Shown in pieces: positions 7,496 through 14,144 of a DNA stretch of 35,564 nucleotides. Source of the stretch: Fidelibacterota bacterium (GTDB taxonomy: Bacteria > Pseudomonadota > Alphaproteobacteria > Rhodospirillales > Rhodospirillaceae); NCBI GenBank assembly GCA_947475895.1, contig CANJMF010000026.1, positions 1 through 35,564 of the forward strand, in the 5' to 3' direction. Position 1 is the stretch's first letter, and each line of letters opens with the position of its first letter. The notes beneath the pieces were generated by a model. That model saw only the letters and a program-made list of their open reading frames with translations. It did not search any database and had not been told where the DNA came from. A program made the position numbers and the translations under genes.

Positions 7496-8467
7496 ATGAT
7501 TGGAAAAACTTCTCGCGGATCGGCGGGTGCTTATGCGCCCGGTGCGTTGCGTGTCCTTTTGTTCGAGGACAACGCGATGGACGCCGCGTTGATGAAAAAG
7601 TTTTTGCAAACGACGGGCGTGCGTCCGACTCACATCTATCACGCCGATACGATTCCGTCGGCGCTGCAGACGTTGTCGCGCGAAGACGTGCATCTGTGCG
7701 TTGCCGATTATTTCTTACAGCCTCACACCGGCCTCGATCTCATGGACGAAGTGAGGCGCTCGGGTCTCGACGTGCCATTCATTATGGTCAGCGCATTAGA
7801 TGATCGCGACGTCGATGAAGGCGCGCGCGCGCATGGCGCATATGCATTTCTCGTGAAGGCGAATTTGACGGTCGAGAATCTTGAGCGTTCCATCCGTTAT
7901 GCGCTCACGCATCATGCACGCGAAAGCGCATTGAGCCGCACCGCATTTCTCGATGGCCTTACGCGCCTCCCAAACCGCCGGTCTTTTATTGAACATCTCA
8001 CCAACGTCGTTTCGGACAACGCGCAAACGGCAGCGATGGTCGGTGTCGCGGTGTTCAACCTGAACGGAACGGCCCAGGTCAACGAGACCCTCGGGCACAA
8101 CGCAACCGACGAATTGCTCTGCGCAATCGCGCGCCGCTTGTCCGCCGCGCGTCATCCCAGCGACCTCGTTGCACGCGTTGGCGGCGACGAATTCGCCGTC
8201 GTAATGACGGATTTTCTTTTGGCATCACAAACACGTGAGCGCGCGCAGCGTGCGCTTGATGCAGCAGCGGGCGCCGTCGAAACCAGCGCCGGGGTCTATG
8301 CGATAACGATGGCGTGCGGAGTCGCCAGCCAAACCGTGGGTGCAAACGTACTCGCTTCTGCGAGCGCCGAGCGTTTGTTTGAGCAAGCGAGTCAGGCGGC
8401 GCGCACTGCAAAACGCGCGTGCCGCACGGGTGGCGCTTCTCATCTGGTTTTTGCGCACCTGCATTAG
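7496..8467 (+). CDS. Response regulator with receiver and GGDEF domains
   Basis: A two-domain signalling protein. The first half is a CheY-like receiver: acidic pocket in FEDNAMD, probable phospho-acceptor Asp in LCVADYFL and conserved Lys in FLVKAN. The second half is a GGDEF domain (DGLTRLPNRRSF through VGGDEFAVV), the diguanylate cyclase fold that makes c-di-GMP. The GGDEF signature is intact, but the metal-binding Asp that normally opens the F-D-x-D motif is Asn (FNLNG), and the I-site Arg of RxxD is His (HPSD). Activity is therefore doubtful. The start at 7496 is chosen because GGAGA lies 5 bases upstream; ATG 7472 and 7493 are in-frame alternatives. A second GGDEF-like gene follows after 42 bases, suggesting an operon. 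Confidence 0.88.
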   Translation: MIGKTSRGSAGAYAPGALRVLLFEDNAMDAALMKKFLQTTGVRPTHIYHADTIPSALQTLSREDVHLCVADYFLQPHTGLDLMDEVRRSGLDVPFIMVSALDDRDVDEGARAHGAYAFLVKANLTVENLERSIRYALTHHARESALSRTAFLDGLTRLPNRRSFIEHLTNVVSDNAQTAAMVGVAVFNLNGTAQVNETLGHNATDELLCAIARRLSAARHPSDLVARVGGDEFAVVMTDFLLASQTRERAQRALDAAAGAVETSAGVYAITMACGVASQTVGANVLASASAERLFEQASQAARTAKRACRTGGASHLVFAHLH

Positions 8468-8509
8468 CCTCGCCGGCGCTATACTCGCTCAGGGCTCGGG
8501 GGTTACATA

Positions 8510-9640
8510 TTGGACGCTAAGTCATTTAAAGATCCGGCATATCGCGAAGAACGTTGGCGCGAGAGCGCGAAAACGCAGCGTTTAGTCATGTTGGCTGCGG
8601 GATTTGTTTATGCGCTGGGAGCGCTGTGGGTCAGCTTTAGCGTTAGCACAGACTCGTCGTTTGCCGTCATTTCCTTAGGCCTGCTACTCGCGACATTCGC
8701 GCTTATAGGGATGACCTACCTCGATGATCGACGTGTACGCCTCGAAATTATTCCAGCGCTTTTTGCGCTGACTTATGCGGCGCATATCATTCTCGGCGTT
8801 GCTTACTCCCCCGGCGGCGGAGCACTCCGTGCTGCTGCGCTGCTCACGCTCCTGGGAATCGTACAGGTGTTATTGGCTCCGACACGTCGCGGATTTGCGG
8901 CAGCGCAAGCGATTATCACGCTCCTTGGTCTCTATGCTGCCTTCAGTCTATGGCCGCGCGATGCGGCGCCCATCGCGGCCGCCGCATTCCTTGTTTACTG
9001 GATCCCTGGAATTGCCTTAGCGACAGGCGCAGCGACGATGTTGGAAAATCTGCACCGCCAAGCATTCGGTCTGCGGGCCGAACTCGCACGGCGCGCCACC
9101 TCCGATCAAATCACCGGCGTTTCCAACCAGGCGCACATAAAACTATTAGCGCAGAACGAGTTCGCGCGCGCGCGACGTTACGCGGAACCATTTTCGGCAC
9201 TGATGTTCGAGATCGATGCCTACGACACGCTGGCGCGCACCGGAGGACTTCAGGCGCCGGATACCATTGTGCAGGTGTTCAGCGGTTATTGCGTGGTGGT
9301 GATGCGCCACTGCGATAGTTTCGGGCGTCTTTCGCCTGCACGCTTTCTTGCGCTCCTACCGGAAACACCCGGTGAAGGTGCTTTGAAGCTGGCCGCGCGT
9401 ATGTGCGCCGAAGTTGCGGCGCTTGACGTGATGGTGGCCGGAAAGCCAGTTCGCTTTAGCGTGAGCGTTGGCCTTGCGGAGCTTCACCTCGCCGATCGTA
9501 GTGCGGTCGAATTGTTGCGCCGCGCCCAACAGGCCCTCGAGGACGCCATGGAACGCGGCGGAAGTAACGCGGTTCTGGCCACATCGCCAACCGCCGCGAA
9601 TTTATTGGAATCAGTTCAAGAGACGTGCGCGACGACCTGA
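8510..9640 (+). CDS. Membrane protein with degenerate GGDEF domain
   Basis: A 376-residue protein. Residues about 25-175 form several hydrophobic helices (a probable membrane sensor or anchor). Residues about 185-360 align with the GGDEF fold: DQITGVSNQAHI matches the domain opening, FEIDAYD matches the metal-site strand, and FGRLSPARFLALLPET occupies the signature position, so SPARF (275-279) replaces GGDEF. It cannot be an ordinary diguanylate cyclase and may instead sense or recruit partners. The start is a TTG at 8510 with a GGGGG stretch 8 bases upstream; an ATG at 8588 would cut the N-terminus just before the first helix. It lies 42 bases after the receiver-GGDEF gene on the same strand. 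Confidence 0.82.
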   Translation: MDAKSFKDPAYREERWRESAKTQRLVMLAAGFVYALGALWVSFSVSTDSSFAVISLGLLLATFALIGMTYLDDRRVRLEIIPALFALTYAAHIILGVAYSPGGGALRAAALLTLLGIVQVLLAPTRRGFAAAQAIITLLGLYAAFSLWPRDAAPIAAAAFLVYWIPGIALATGAATMLENLHRQAFGLRAELARRATSDQITGVSNQAHIKLLAQNEFARARRYAEPFSALMFEIDAYDTLARTGGLQAPDTIVQVFSGYCVVVMRHCDSFGRLSPARFLALLPETPGEGALKLAARMCAEVAALDVMVAGKPVRFSVSVGLAELHLADRSAVELLRRAQQALEDAMERGGSNAVLATSPTAANLLESVQETCATT

Positions 9641-9650
9641 CAAAATCGCC

Positions 9651-9863
9651 TTAAGCGAAATCTCGCACCCGTGTCACTGCGTCGAGTGCCTGACGAGGTG
9701 AAAGGTCAGGACGCACCGCGGCTACCGCCGCAGCGGCAGCGCGATTTTGCCCCATATAATCACACCCGGCCGCACGCGCCGTTGAGACCGCACGCGACAC
9801 CACGCCACGAAGGTCGAATGTCGCTGGCGAATAAGAGGCTACGGAAAAATCAGTGCTCGGCAT
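9651..9863 (-). CDS. Small conserved-looking hypothetical protein
   Basis: A 70-residue frame with a good ribosome site (AAGGA, 7 bases before ATG 9863). Its second half (GCDYMGQNRAAAAAV, then RPDLSPRQALDAV) resembles a helical pattern I associate with small alphaproteobacterial proteins of unknown function. There is no signal peptide or membrane helix. A possible -10 box TACAAT (plus-strand 9889-9894) lies at a reasonable distance upstream. It is convergent with the degenerate GGDEF gene, 10 bases from its stop. It could still be a chance frame, but the start signals and amino-acid composition favour a gene. Confidence 0.55.
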   Translation of the reverse strand: MPSTDFSVASYSPATFDLRGVVSRAVSTARAAGCDYMGQNRAAAAAVAAVRPDLSPRQALDAVTRVRDFA

Positions 9864-9888
9864 GACACGTCCTTTTTCAATCCTACAG

Positions 9889-9894
9889 ATTGTA
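9889..9894 (-). promoter_or_regulatory. Possible -10 element for the small gene at 9651-9863
   Basis: On the minus strand the hexamer reads TACAAT, close to the sigma-70 -10 consensus, about 26 bases before the start codon. No good -35 hexamer is visible 16-18 bases upstream, so this is a weak candidate. Confidence 0.25.
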
Positions 9895-10000
9895 ACGTCT
9901 TCGCCGCAAACTACTAGCTGTTGAGTAGAAATGGCGGAATTCTGCGGTTGGGCGTAAATAAAACGACGATCGAGGGCAGAAGTTCCCGCAAGACTCGGAT

Positions 10001-10228
10001 CTAAGGCGTGGAAGACGAAAATGGTGATCCATCCCGATCACGCGGCGGTATGGCTTTTGCCCGCTCCTGGCAGGCCGCCACAGTAGCCCGTTTTTCGTCG
10101 TCCGTCATAACCCGCCAGGAACCGATCTCGTGCAATGTGCGCAGGCATCCAATGCACAGGCCCGTCACCTTATCGATCGTGCAGACGCTGATGCAGGGAG
10201 AAGTAACGCCGCTGTCGTTTTCGGTCAT
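10001..10228 (-). CDS. DUF1289 family cysteine-cluster protein
   Basis: A 75-residue protein with the DUF1289 signature: SPCISVC, then GLCIGCLRT (Cys12, Cys16, Cys25, Cys28), followed by EIGSWRVMTDDEKRAV-like residues and an Arg/Ala-rich helix. The four cysteines suggest a small metal site; the molecular function of the family is not known. The start at 10228 is supported by AGGAG just upstream; a longer in-frame start at 10264 is less likely. The gene is divergent from queF, only 63 bases away, so their promoters must be close or overlapping. Confidence 0.88.
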   Translation of the reverse strand: MTENDSGVTSPCISVCTIDKVTGLCIGCLRTLHEIGSWRVMTDDEKRATVAACQERAKAIPPRDRDGSPFSSSTP

Positions 10229-10291
10229 AGCTCCTGAGGTACGGTTCCCGGCTTTCACTGGCAAGCCCTAATGCTTTATGTTGCGGCAATC

Positions 10292-10753
10292 ATGACCAGC
10301 CCTACCGAAAACCTCACGCAACTGGGCCAGCAGGCACGTATTCCGGCCTCGCCCGACGAAGCAGTCTTGGAAACGGTTCCCAACCCCCACCGGGATACCG
10401 ATTACCTCATTCGCTTCGCCTGCCCCGAATTCACGTCACTGTGCCCGATTACGGGGCAACCGGATTTCGCGCACCTTGTGATCGACTATGTGCCTGAAGG
10501 CGCGATCGTCGAGTCAAAATCGCTGAAGCTTTTCCTGGCGTCGTTTCGCAACCACGGCGCTTTCCACGAAGATTGTACGGTGGGAATTGGAAAACGCCTG
10601 ATCGAAGTTGCAGAGCCCAAATGGTTACGCATCGGCGGCTATTGGTATCCGCGCGGGGGCATTCCGATTGACGTGTTCTGGCAAAGCGGCAGCGCGCCGG
10701 AAGGCCTTTGGATTCCGGAGCAAGGCGTACAGCCCTATCGCGGCCGCGGCTAA
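10292..10753 (+). CDS. queF: NADPH-dependent 7-cyano-7-deazaguanine reductase QueF
   Basis: QueF reduces preQ0 to preQ1 in the synthesis of queuosine, the modified base in the wobble position of some tRNAs. The 153-residue protein is the short, single-domain form. The catalytic Cys51 and Asp58 are visible in [10 protein letters not shown], and the QueF substrate motif ESKSLKLF begins at Glu74; FHEDC and [11 protein letters not shown] complete the fold. The start at 10292 (MTSPTEN) is chosen; an in-frame ATG at 10271 would add seven residues, and neither has a strong ribosome site. No preQ1 riboswitch is recognisable upstream. A strong terminator follows. No other queuosine gene is in the window. 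Confidence 0.95.
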   Translation: MTSPTENLTQLGQQARIPASPDEAVLETVPNPHRDTDYLIRFACPEFTSLCPITGQPDFAHLVIDYVPEGAIVESKSLKLFLASFRNHGAFHEDCTVGIGKRLIEVAEPKWLRIGGYWYPRGGIPIDVFWQSGSAPEGLWIPEQGVQPYRGRG

Positions 10754-10783
10754 CACACGTTCAAAATAAAAGAGAGTATAATC

Positions 10784-10818
10784 AAAAGAGGCGCAGCCGA
10801 GACTGCGCCTCTTTTTTT
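10784..10818 (+). terminator. Rho-independent terminator after queF
   Basis: AGAGGCGCAG (10787-10796) and CTGCGCCTCT (10803-10812) form a perfect 10-bp stem around CCGAGA, followed by T7. A-rich bases before the stem pair with the T-run, so it may act in both directions and also end msrB transcripts coming from the right. Confidence 0.92.
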
Positions 10819-11034
10819 GCCGGCACCTCGGTCGACTGCTAAAGCAATCTTCCGAAGCCCCCCTTCCCCCGAAGGTCGGTGCAACACCATCCGTTTGGTA
10901 TTGCGAATTCTAAAATCAGGATACGTGCGGACTTTCACTGAGGGCAAGCGGCGCGCGTGCGGCCGCTGCAAATATTCCAATTGACCGCCGCGTGTTTTTT
11001 ATCCCGGTTGCAATTGGCTAGAACACTCGCGCAA

Positions 11035-11442
11035 TTATGATTTCTTGGGCTCTTTTTCGTCGAAAGTGATTGATACCGAGTTGATGCAATAGCGTTGGCC
11101 GGTCGGTCGCGGACCATCGGGGAAAACATGGCCGAGATGCCCGCCGCAATTGCCGCACGTGACTTCCGTTCGCACCATTCCGTGGCTTACATCGCGGTGC
11201 TCGGCAACATCTGAGGCTGCCGCCGGCTGATAAAAGCTCGGCCACCCGCAGCCTGAATCAAATTTTGCGGCGCTATCGAAAAGGATCGCGCCGCAGCCTG
11301 TGCATTTGAAAACACCGGCGCCTTTGAAGTTATTATAGCGCCCTGAGAAAGGCCGTTCGGTCCCTTTCTCGCGCAGGATATGAAATTCTTCCGGCGTCAA
11401 TTCCTGACGCCACTGGTCTTCGGACTTCACAATTTTGGACAT
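11035..11442 (-). CDS. msrB: Peptide-methionine (R)-S-oxide reductase MsrB, cytosolic
   Basis: MsrB reduces the R-epimer of methionine sulfoxide in proteins. The 135-residue protein has no signal peptide, so it is cytosolic, in contrast to the exported MsrA in this window. It carries the catalytic Cys119 in RYCINS, four zinc-binding cysteines (Cys47, Cys50, Cys96, Cys99) and Cys65 in SGCGWPSF as a possible resolving residue. GHVFPDGP is conserved and the length is normal. The start at 11442 has a GAGG ribosome site. It follows the DUF2333 gene by 13 bases on the same strand and may be co-transcribed with it. Confidence 0.96.
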   Translation of the reverse strand: MSKIVKSEDQWRQELTPEEFHILREKGTERPFSGRYNNFKGAGVFKCTGCGAILFDSAAKFDSGCGWPSFYQPAAASDVAEHRDVSHGMVRTEVTCGNCGGHLGHVFPDGPRPTGQRYCINSVSITFDEKEPKKS

Positions 11443-11455
11443 GTAGGCCTCGCAG

Positions 11456-12451
11456 TTACTTCTGCAGCGTGTCGCGCAATTCCGTCATTTGGATACGGGC
11501 GCTGGCCAGTTCAAATCCCAATGTCGTGAGGTGCGACGGCATCATCAAGCTGTCGCGCTTTCCATTGACGATGATGAGGGGCTCGAAGGAGGCGCCTTGA
11601 CGCAGCGATGTCATCAAATTTGCCCATAAGACATCGGCCTGTTTTTCTTTTATGACCGGTCGGATGTCGTCGCCGAGGGCGTTCATGATGACATAATAAC
11701 CGTAGAGCTTGCCTTTCGCGCTGTAGAAAACGTCATCGGCCTCGAAATCAAAATACCCGCCGGCGACGGACGCTGCAGAGTCAATTGTCGCGCGTGTTGA
11801 CCCGAGATCCGATATGACGCGATCGAGAAAAGCGATGAGATTGTCAGCGCGCGGACTATAGGTGGCCTTGCCAGCAGCGACTTCGCGATTATACGCGACC
11901 AGATATTCGACGGCCTGCTTATAGTTCGTTTCCGCCTTGGTCATGGGAATGATGTTGCCTTGTCCCCACGTCCAAATCCGGCCGTCATATTTCAGCAGCC
12001 CGACGGCCTTATCCAAATTGTCGTCGATTGCGCTGGAGCCGCGGGCGCGGCCGAGGTAATCGCCGAGTTCGATGGTAAAGCGTGACGCCGCATAGATGAT
12101 TCCCAGCTGAAAATTCGGCCCATTATCAAGAGCCGCAGCGGGATGCCAGAACGGTTTATTTGCGATCCACTCGTTCGCTTCGCGCGAAACGACGGCAGCC
12201 GTCATGGCGACTGCCGCGCTGCCGCCTTGCGGTGCATATGCGGATGGCGGTTTCAGATCCACGTCATCGTCTACGCGTGCATAGATAACCATGCCGATCG
12301 GATAATAAATGACCAGCACAAACAGCAAGACACCGACGATCCACGGTATGAAACGAATAAGGTCGGCCTGCAAACTCTCCGCTGAAGACGCAGAAAGTCG
12401 GCTGCGCGCGCCGCGCAAACGCTCAAGGATATCCGTGAGAAATTGAGGCAT
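11456..12451 (-). CDS. DUF2333 family membrane protein
   Basis: A protein of about 331 residues with a cytoplasmic N-terminus, one membrane helix (residues about 38-58, the [17 protein letters not shown] segment) and a large periplasmic domain containing [20 protein letters not shown] and [11 protein letters not shown]. This matches the DUF2333 family, found in alpha- and gammaproteobacteria and of unknown function. Start choice is uncertain: ATG 12451 gives MPQFLTD; upstream in-frame ATGs at 12475 and 12499 lie inside a long inverted repeat (12455-12509) and have no ribosome site. It precedes msrB by 13 bases. Confidence 0.85.
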   Translation of the reverse strand: MPQFLTDILERLRGARSRLSASSAESLQADLIRFIPWIVGVLLFVLVIYYPIGMVIYARVDDDVDLKPPSAYAPQGGSAAVAMTAAVVSREANEWIANKPFWHPAAALDNGPNFQLGIIYAASRFTIELGDYLGRARGSSAIDDNLDKAVGLLKYDGRIWTWGQGNIIPMTKAETNYKQAVEYLVAYNREVAAGKATYSPRADNLIAFLDRVISDLGSTRATIDSAASVAGGYFDFEADDVFYSAKGKLYGYYVIMNALGDDIRPVIKEKQADVLWANLMTSLRQGASFEPLIIVNGKRDSLMMPSHLTTLGFELASARIQMTELRDTLQK

Positions 12452-12454
12452 ATA

Positions 12455-12509
12455 CCGCTGCCGGTGCGAGTCCATGTAACAACTTAACCATGGAGACAAC
12501 CGGCAGCGG
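12455..12509 (-). promoter_or_regulatory. Long inverted repeat immediately upstream of the DUF2333 start
   Basis: Outer arms CCGCTGCCGGT (12455-12465) and ACCGGCAGCGG (12499-12509) are perfect 11-bp complements. Inside them TCCATG and CATGGA form a second 6-bp arm pair. Read on the minus strand, the hairpin ends 3 bases before ATG 12451 and contains the two alternative ATGs. No T-run follows, so a terminator for the upstream lipoprotein gene is less likely than a translation-control or mRNA-stability element. Confidence 0.5.
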
Positions 12510-12535
12510 GGTCAATGCCTTAGCGGCGACGTTGG

Positions 12536-12742
12536 TTAGTCGTGATAGCTGAAAGAGAAGGACGAACGCGGACCGTAATAGCGGTCGTAATACGGGCGCG
12601 AATGACTGTGATAGTAGCCGTCGGAATAGCCGGGTTCGCGGTATGAAACGCCGTAGCTGGTGTCGCTGCTGCAGCCGGCGAGCGTGCCCACTGCGGCAAG
12701 CGCCAATGCACCGGCGAGAACACGAAGAGTCATCTTTTTCAT
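12536..12742 (-). CDS. Small tyrosine-rich lipoprotein
   Basis: A 68-residue precursor with a Lys-Lys start, a hydrophobic core and a lipobox (TLAGC, Cys near residue 24), so it is predicted to be lipid-anchored after signal peptidase II cleavage. The mature part is rich in Tyr, Ser, His and Arg (SDGYYHSHSRPYYDRYYG) with no recognisable domain. The start at 12742 follows an excellent AAGGAGG ribosome site; an upstream in-frame start at 12823 would put extra residues before the signal peptide. The gene is divergent from the EamA transporter gene. The function is unknown to me. Confidence 0.82.
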   Translation of the reverse strand: MKKMTLRVLAGALALAAVGTLAGCSSDTSYGVSYREPGYSDGYYHSHSRPYYDRYYGPRSSFSFSYHD

Positions 12743-12832
12743 GGCACGCCTCCTTATTGAAAGCTGGGTAAACACATCCCAATGCACGAATAAACTCAGC
12801 GAACTTGGCGGCTTTGCGGCCATACTGTGCCG

Positions 12833-13714
12833 ATGTTTGCCTTAAGTTCACCCGCCCTGCTGCTTGGTGTTGCCTGCGCGATCGCCTTTTCGACCTCCGA
12901 TTTCTTTCGCAAAGTGGTTCCGGCCGATTGCAGTACGCCGCTCGCGATGCTGTATATCGTCGGATTTCAATTGCCGGTCGTGGCAATGTGGCCCGCGATC
13001 ACCGGCGACTTCGCCCTCACATCCGCTTATTGGCTTCCAGGTATTTTAAATGCGGCCATTGGACTGATTGCTAATCTGCTTTTTATTGCTGCGTTGCGGC
13101 GATCACCGCTGAGCCTCATGGTCCCGATGCTCGCGATCGTGCCGGTCTTTGTCGTCCTTTTTGCAGGAGTTATTCTGGGCGAGTGGCCAACACCGCACCA
13201 AGCGCTCGGCATCTTTCTCGTCGCCCTCGGCCTGTTTGCCGTATTCATTCCGGGCAGCGCCGCGCATCCCATAGCTGTTCTGAAACACTTAGGAGCCCAA
13301 GCCGGAACGCGCCCCATGCTCGGCGTGATCGTCCTTTGGTCGGCGACACCGCCGCTCGACAAACTATGCGTCACGTACGCATCGGTGGGCAGCCACGGCG
13401 TTCTCCAGCTAACGATGCTGGTCGCGGCATTAAGTGCGGGGCTTGCCGTACGCGGTCGCGGCGCTTTTCATCTTCCACCCGGTGCGTTACGGCCGCTGCT
13501 CATCGCAGGCCTCACTTCGGGTGTTGGATACGTCCTGCAACTGCTGGCTTATCGCCTGACCTTCGTGGCGGTGATCGAGCTGTTAAAGCGTGTCATTGGA
13601 ATGCTTGGCGCTATCGCCCTGGGACGCTTGGCGTTGCGCGAGCCCTTAAGCCCCACGAAACTCGCAGGCGCCGTTATTATATGCGCGGGGCTTCCCCTCG
13701 TATTGTTGTCTTAG
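12833..13714 (+). CDS. EamA/DMT-superfamily transporter
   Basis: A 293-residue integral membrane protein with about ten hydrophobic helices in two EamA repeats. The second repeat ends in the usual ELLKRVIGMLGAIALGRLALREPLS pattern (short Lys/Arg motif before the last helices, and a Glu-Pro turn). The first repeat has the matching VPVFVVLFAGVILGEWPT segment. Members export amino acids, metabolites or drugs; the substrate cannot be told from sequence. ATG 12833 is taken as start because a GTG at 12827 adds only two residues; there is no clear ribosome site. It is convergent with the DUF1489 gene, with a small hairpin across the 13-base gap. Confidence 0.88.
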   Translation: MFALSSPALLLGVACAIAFSTSDFFRKVVPADCSTPLAMLYIVGFQLPVVAMWPAITGDFALTSAYWLPGILNAAIGLIANLLFIAALRRSPLSLMVPMLAIVPVFVVLFAGVILGEWPTPHQALGIFLVALGLFAVFIPGSAAHPIAVLKHLGAQAGTRPMLGVIVLWSATPPLDKLCVTYASVGSHGVLQLTMLVAALSAGLAVRGRGAFHLPPGALRPLLIAGLTSGVGYVLQLLAYRLTFVAVIELLKRVIGMLGAIALGRLALREPLSPTKLAGAVIICAGLPLVLLS

Positions 13715-13715
13715 C

Positions 13716-13729
13716 GACGCGAGGGCGTC
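13716..13729. terminator. Small hairpin between convergent genes
   Basis: GACGC (13716-13720), loop GAGG, GCGTC (13725-13729). It lies between the EamA stop and the DUF1489 stop, overlapping the latter. There is no T-run on either side; it may block read-through or anti-sense pairing, but evidence for a true terminator is weak. Confidence 0.3.
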
Positions 13730-14144
13730 AGATGAGTCCCAGACGCAACAACTCGAGCCGCATCTCTTTGGGCATCTGCGGATCAACGTAGGATTTGAAG
13801 TTGCCTTTGATGTCGAGCGGCGCGGAATCACGCTGCAAATAGCGCCAGCCTTGAAAGGCCCTTTGCGCACGCGGCTGCACGAGGACAAGCTTCGGCTCCA
13901 TCTCGATGATGCAGATCGATTTACCGTTTGCGTCCTTCCCTTGCCGTAAGGCGACCAAGGGCCGACGCGCTTGGATAAAGCCGCGAATGACCCAGTACAT
14001 GGAGCCGCCATCGAGAAGTTCCGCCTCGCGCTTTGGCATCATGCGCGTACGGTGCTCGATGTAACCGTTTTTGTTGACGCGCTGACGATCTAATAAATGA
14101 TCGATATCGTCGATCCCAACGGCCAGCTTAATGAGATGAAGCAT
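13728..14144 (-). CDS. DUF1489 family protein
   Basis: A 138-residue protein beginning MLHLIKLAVGIDD, with TRMMPKRE, ELLDGGSMYWVIRG and RAFQGWRYL, all hallmarks of the DUF1489 family. This family is largely confined to alphaproteobacteria and its function is unknown. It is soluble and has no signal peptide. Its start codon overlaps the stop codon of the SpoIIE-type phosphatase gene by one base (TAATG), which points to translational coupling. It is the last gene of a minus-strand run that begins with the degenerate EAL gene. Confidence 0.88.
   Translation of the reverse strand: MLHLIKLAVGIDDIDHLLDRQRVNKNGYIEHRTRMMPKREAELLDGGSMYWVIRGFIQARRPLVALRQGKDANGKSICIIEMEPKLVLVQPRAQRAFQGWRYLQRDSAPLDIKGNFKSYVDPQMPKEMRLELLRLGLI

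Noticed and set aside
6929-7693. Minus-strand open frame of 254 codons across the tonB upstream region
   Set aside because: Composition is Arg/His-rich and disordered, it has no recognisable domain, and it overlaps the start of the well-supported receiver-GGDEF gene on the other strand.
10229-10291. Possible preQ1 riboswitch before queF
   Set aside because: The 63 bases between the divergent DUF1289 gene and queF are too short and lack the C-rich loop and A-rich tail of known preQ1 classes.
10754-11034. Short frames between queF and msrB
   Set aside because: None has a plausible start signal or composition; the region is explained by the queF terminator and the end of the msrB transcript.
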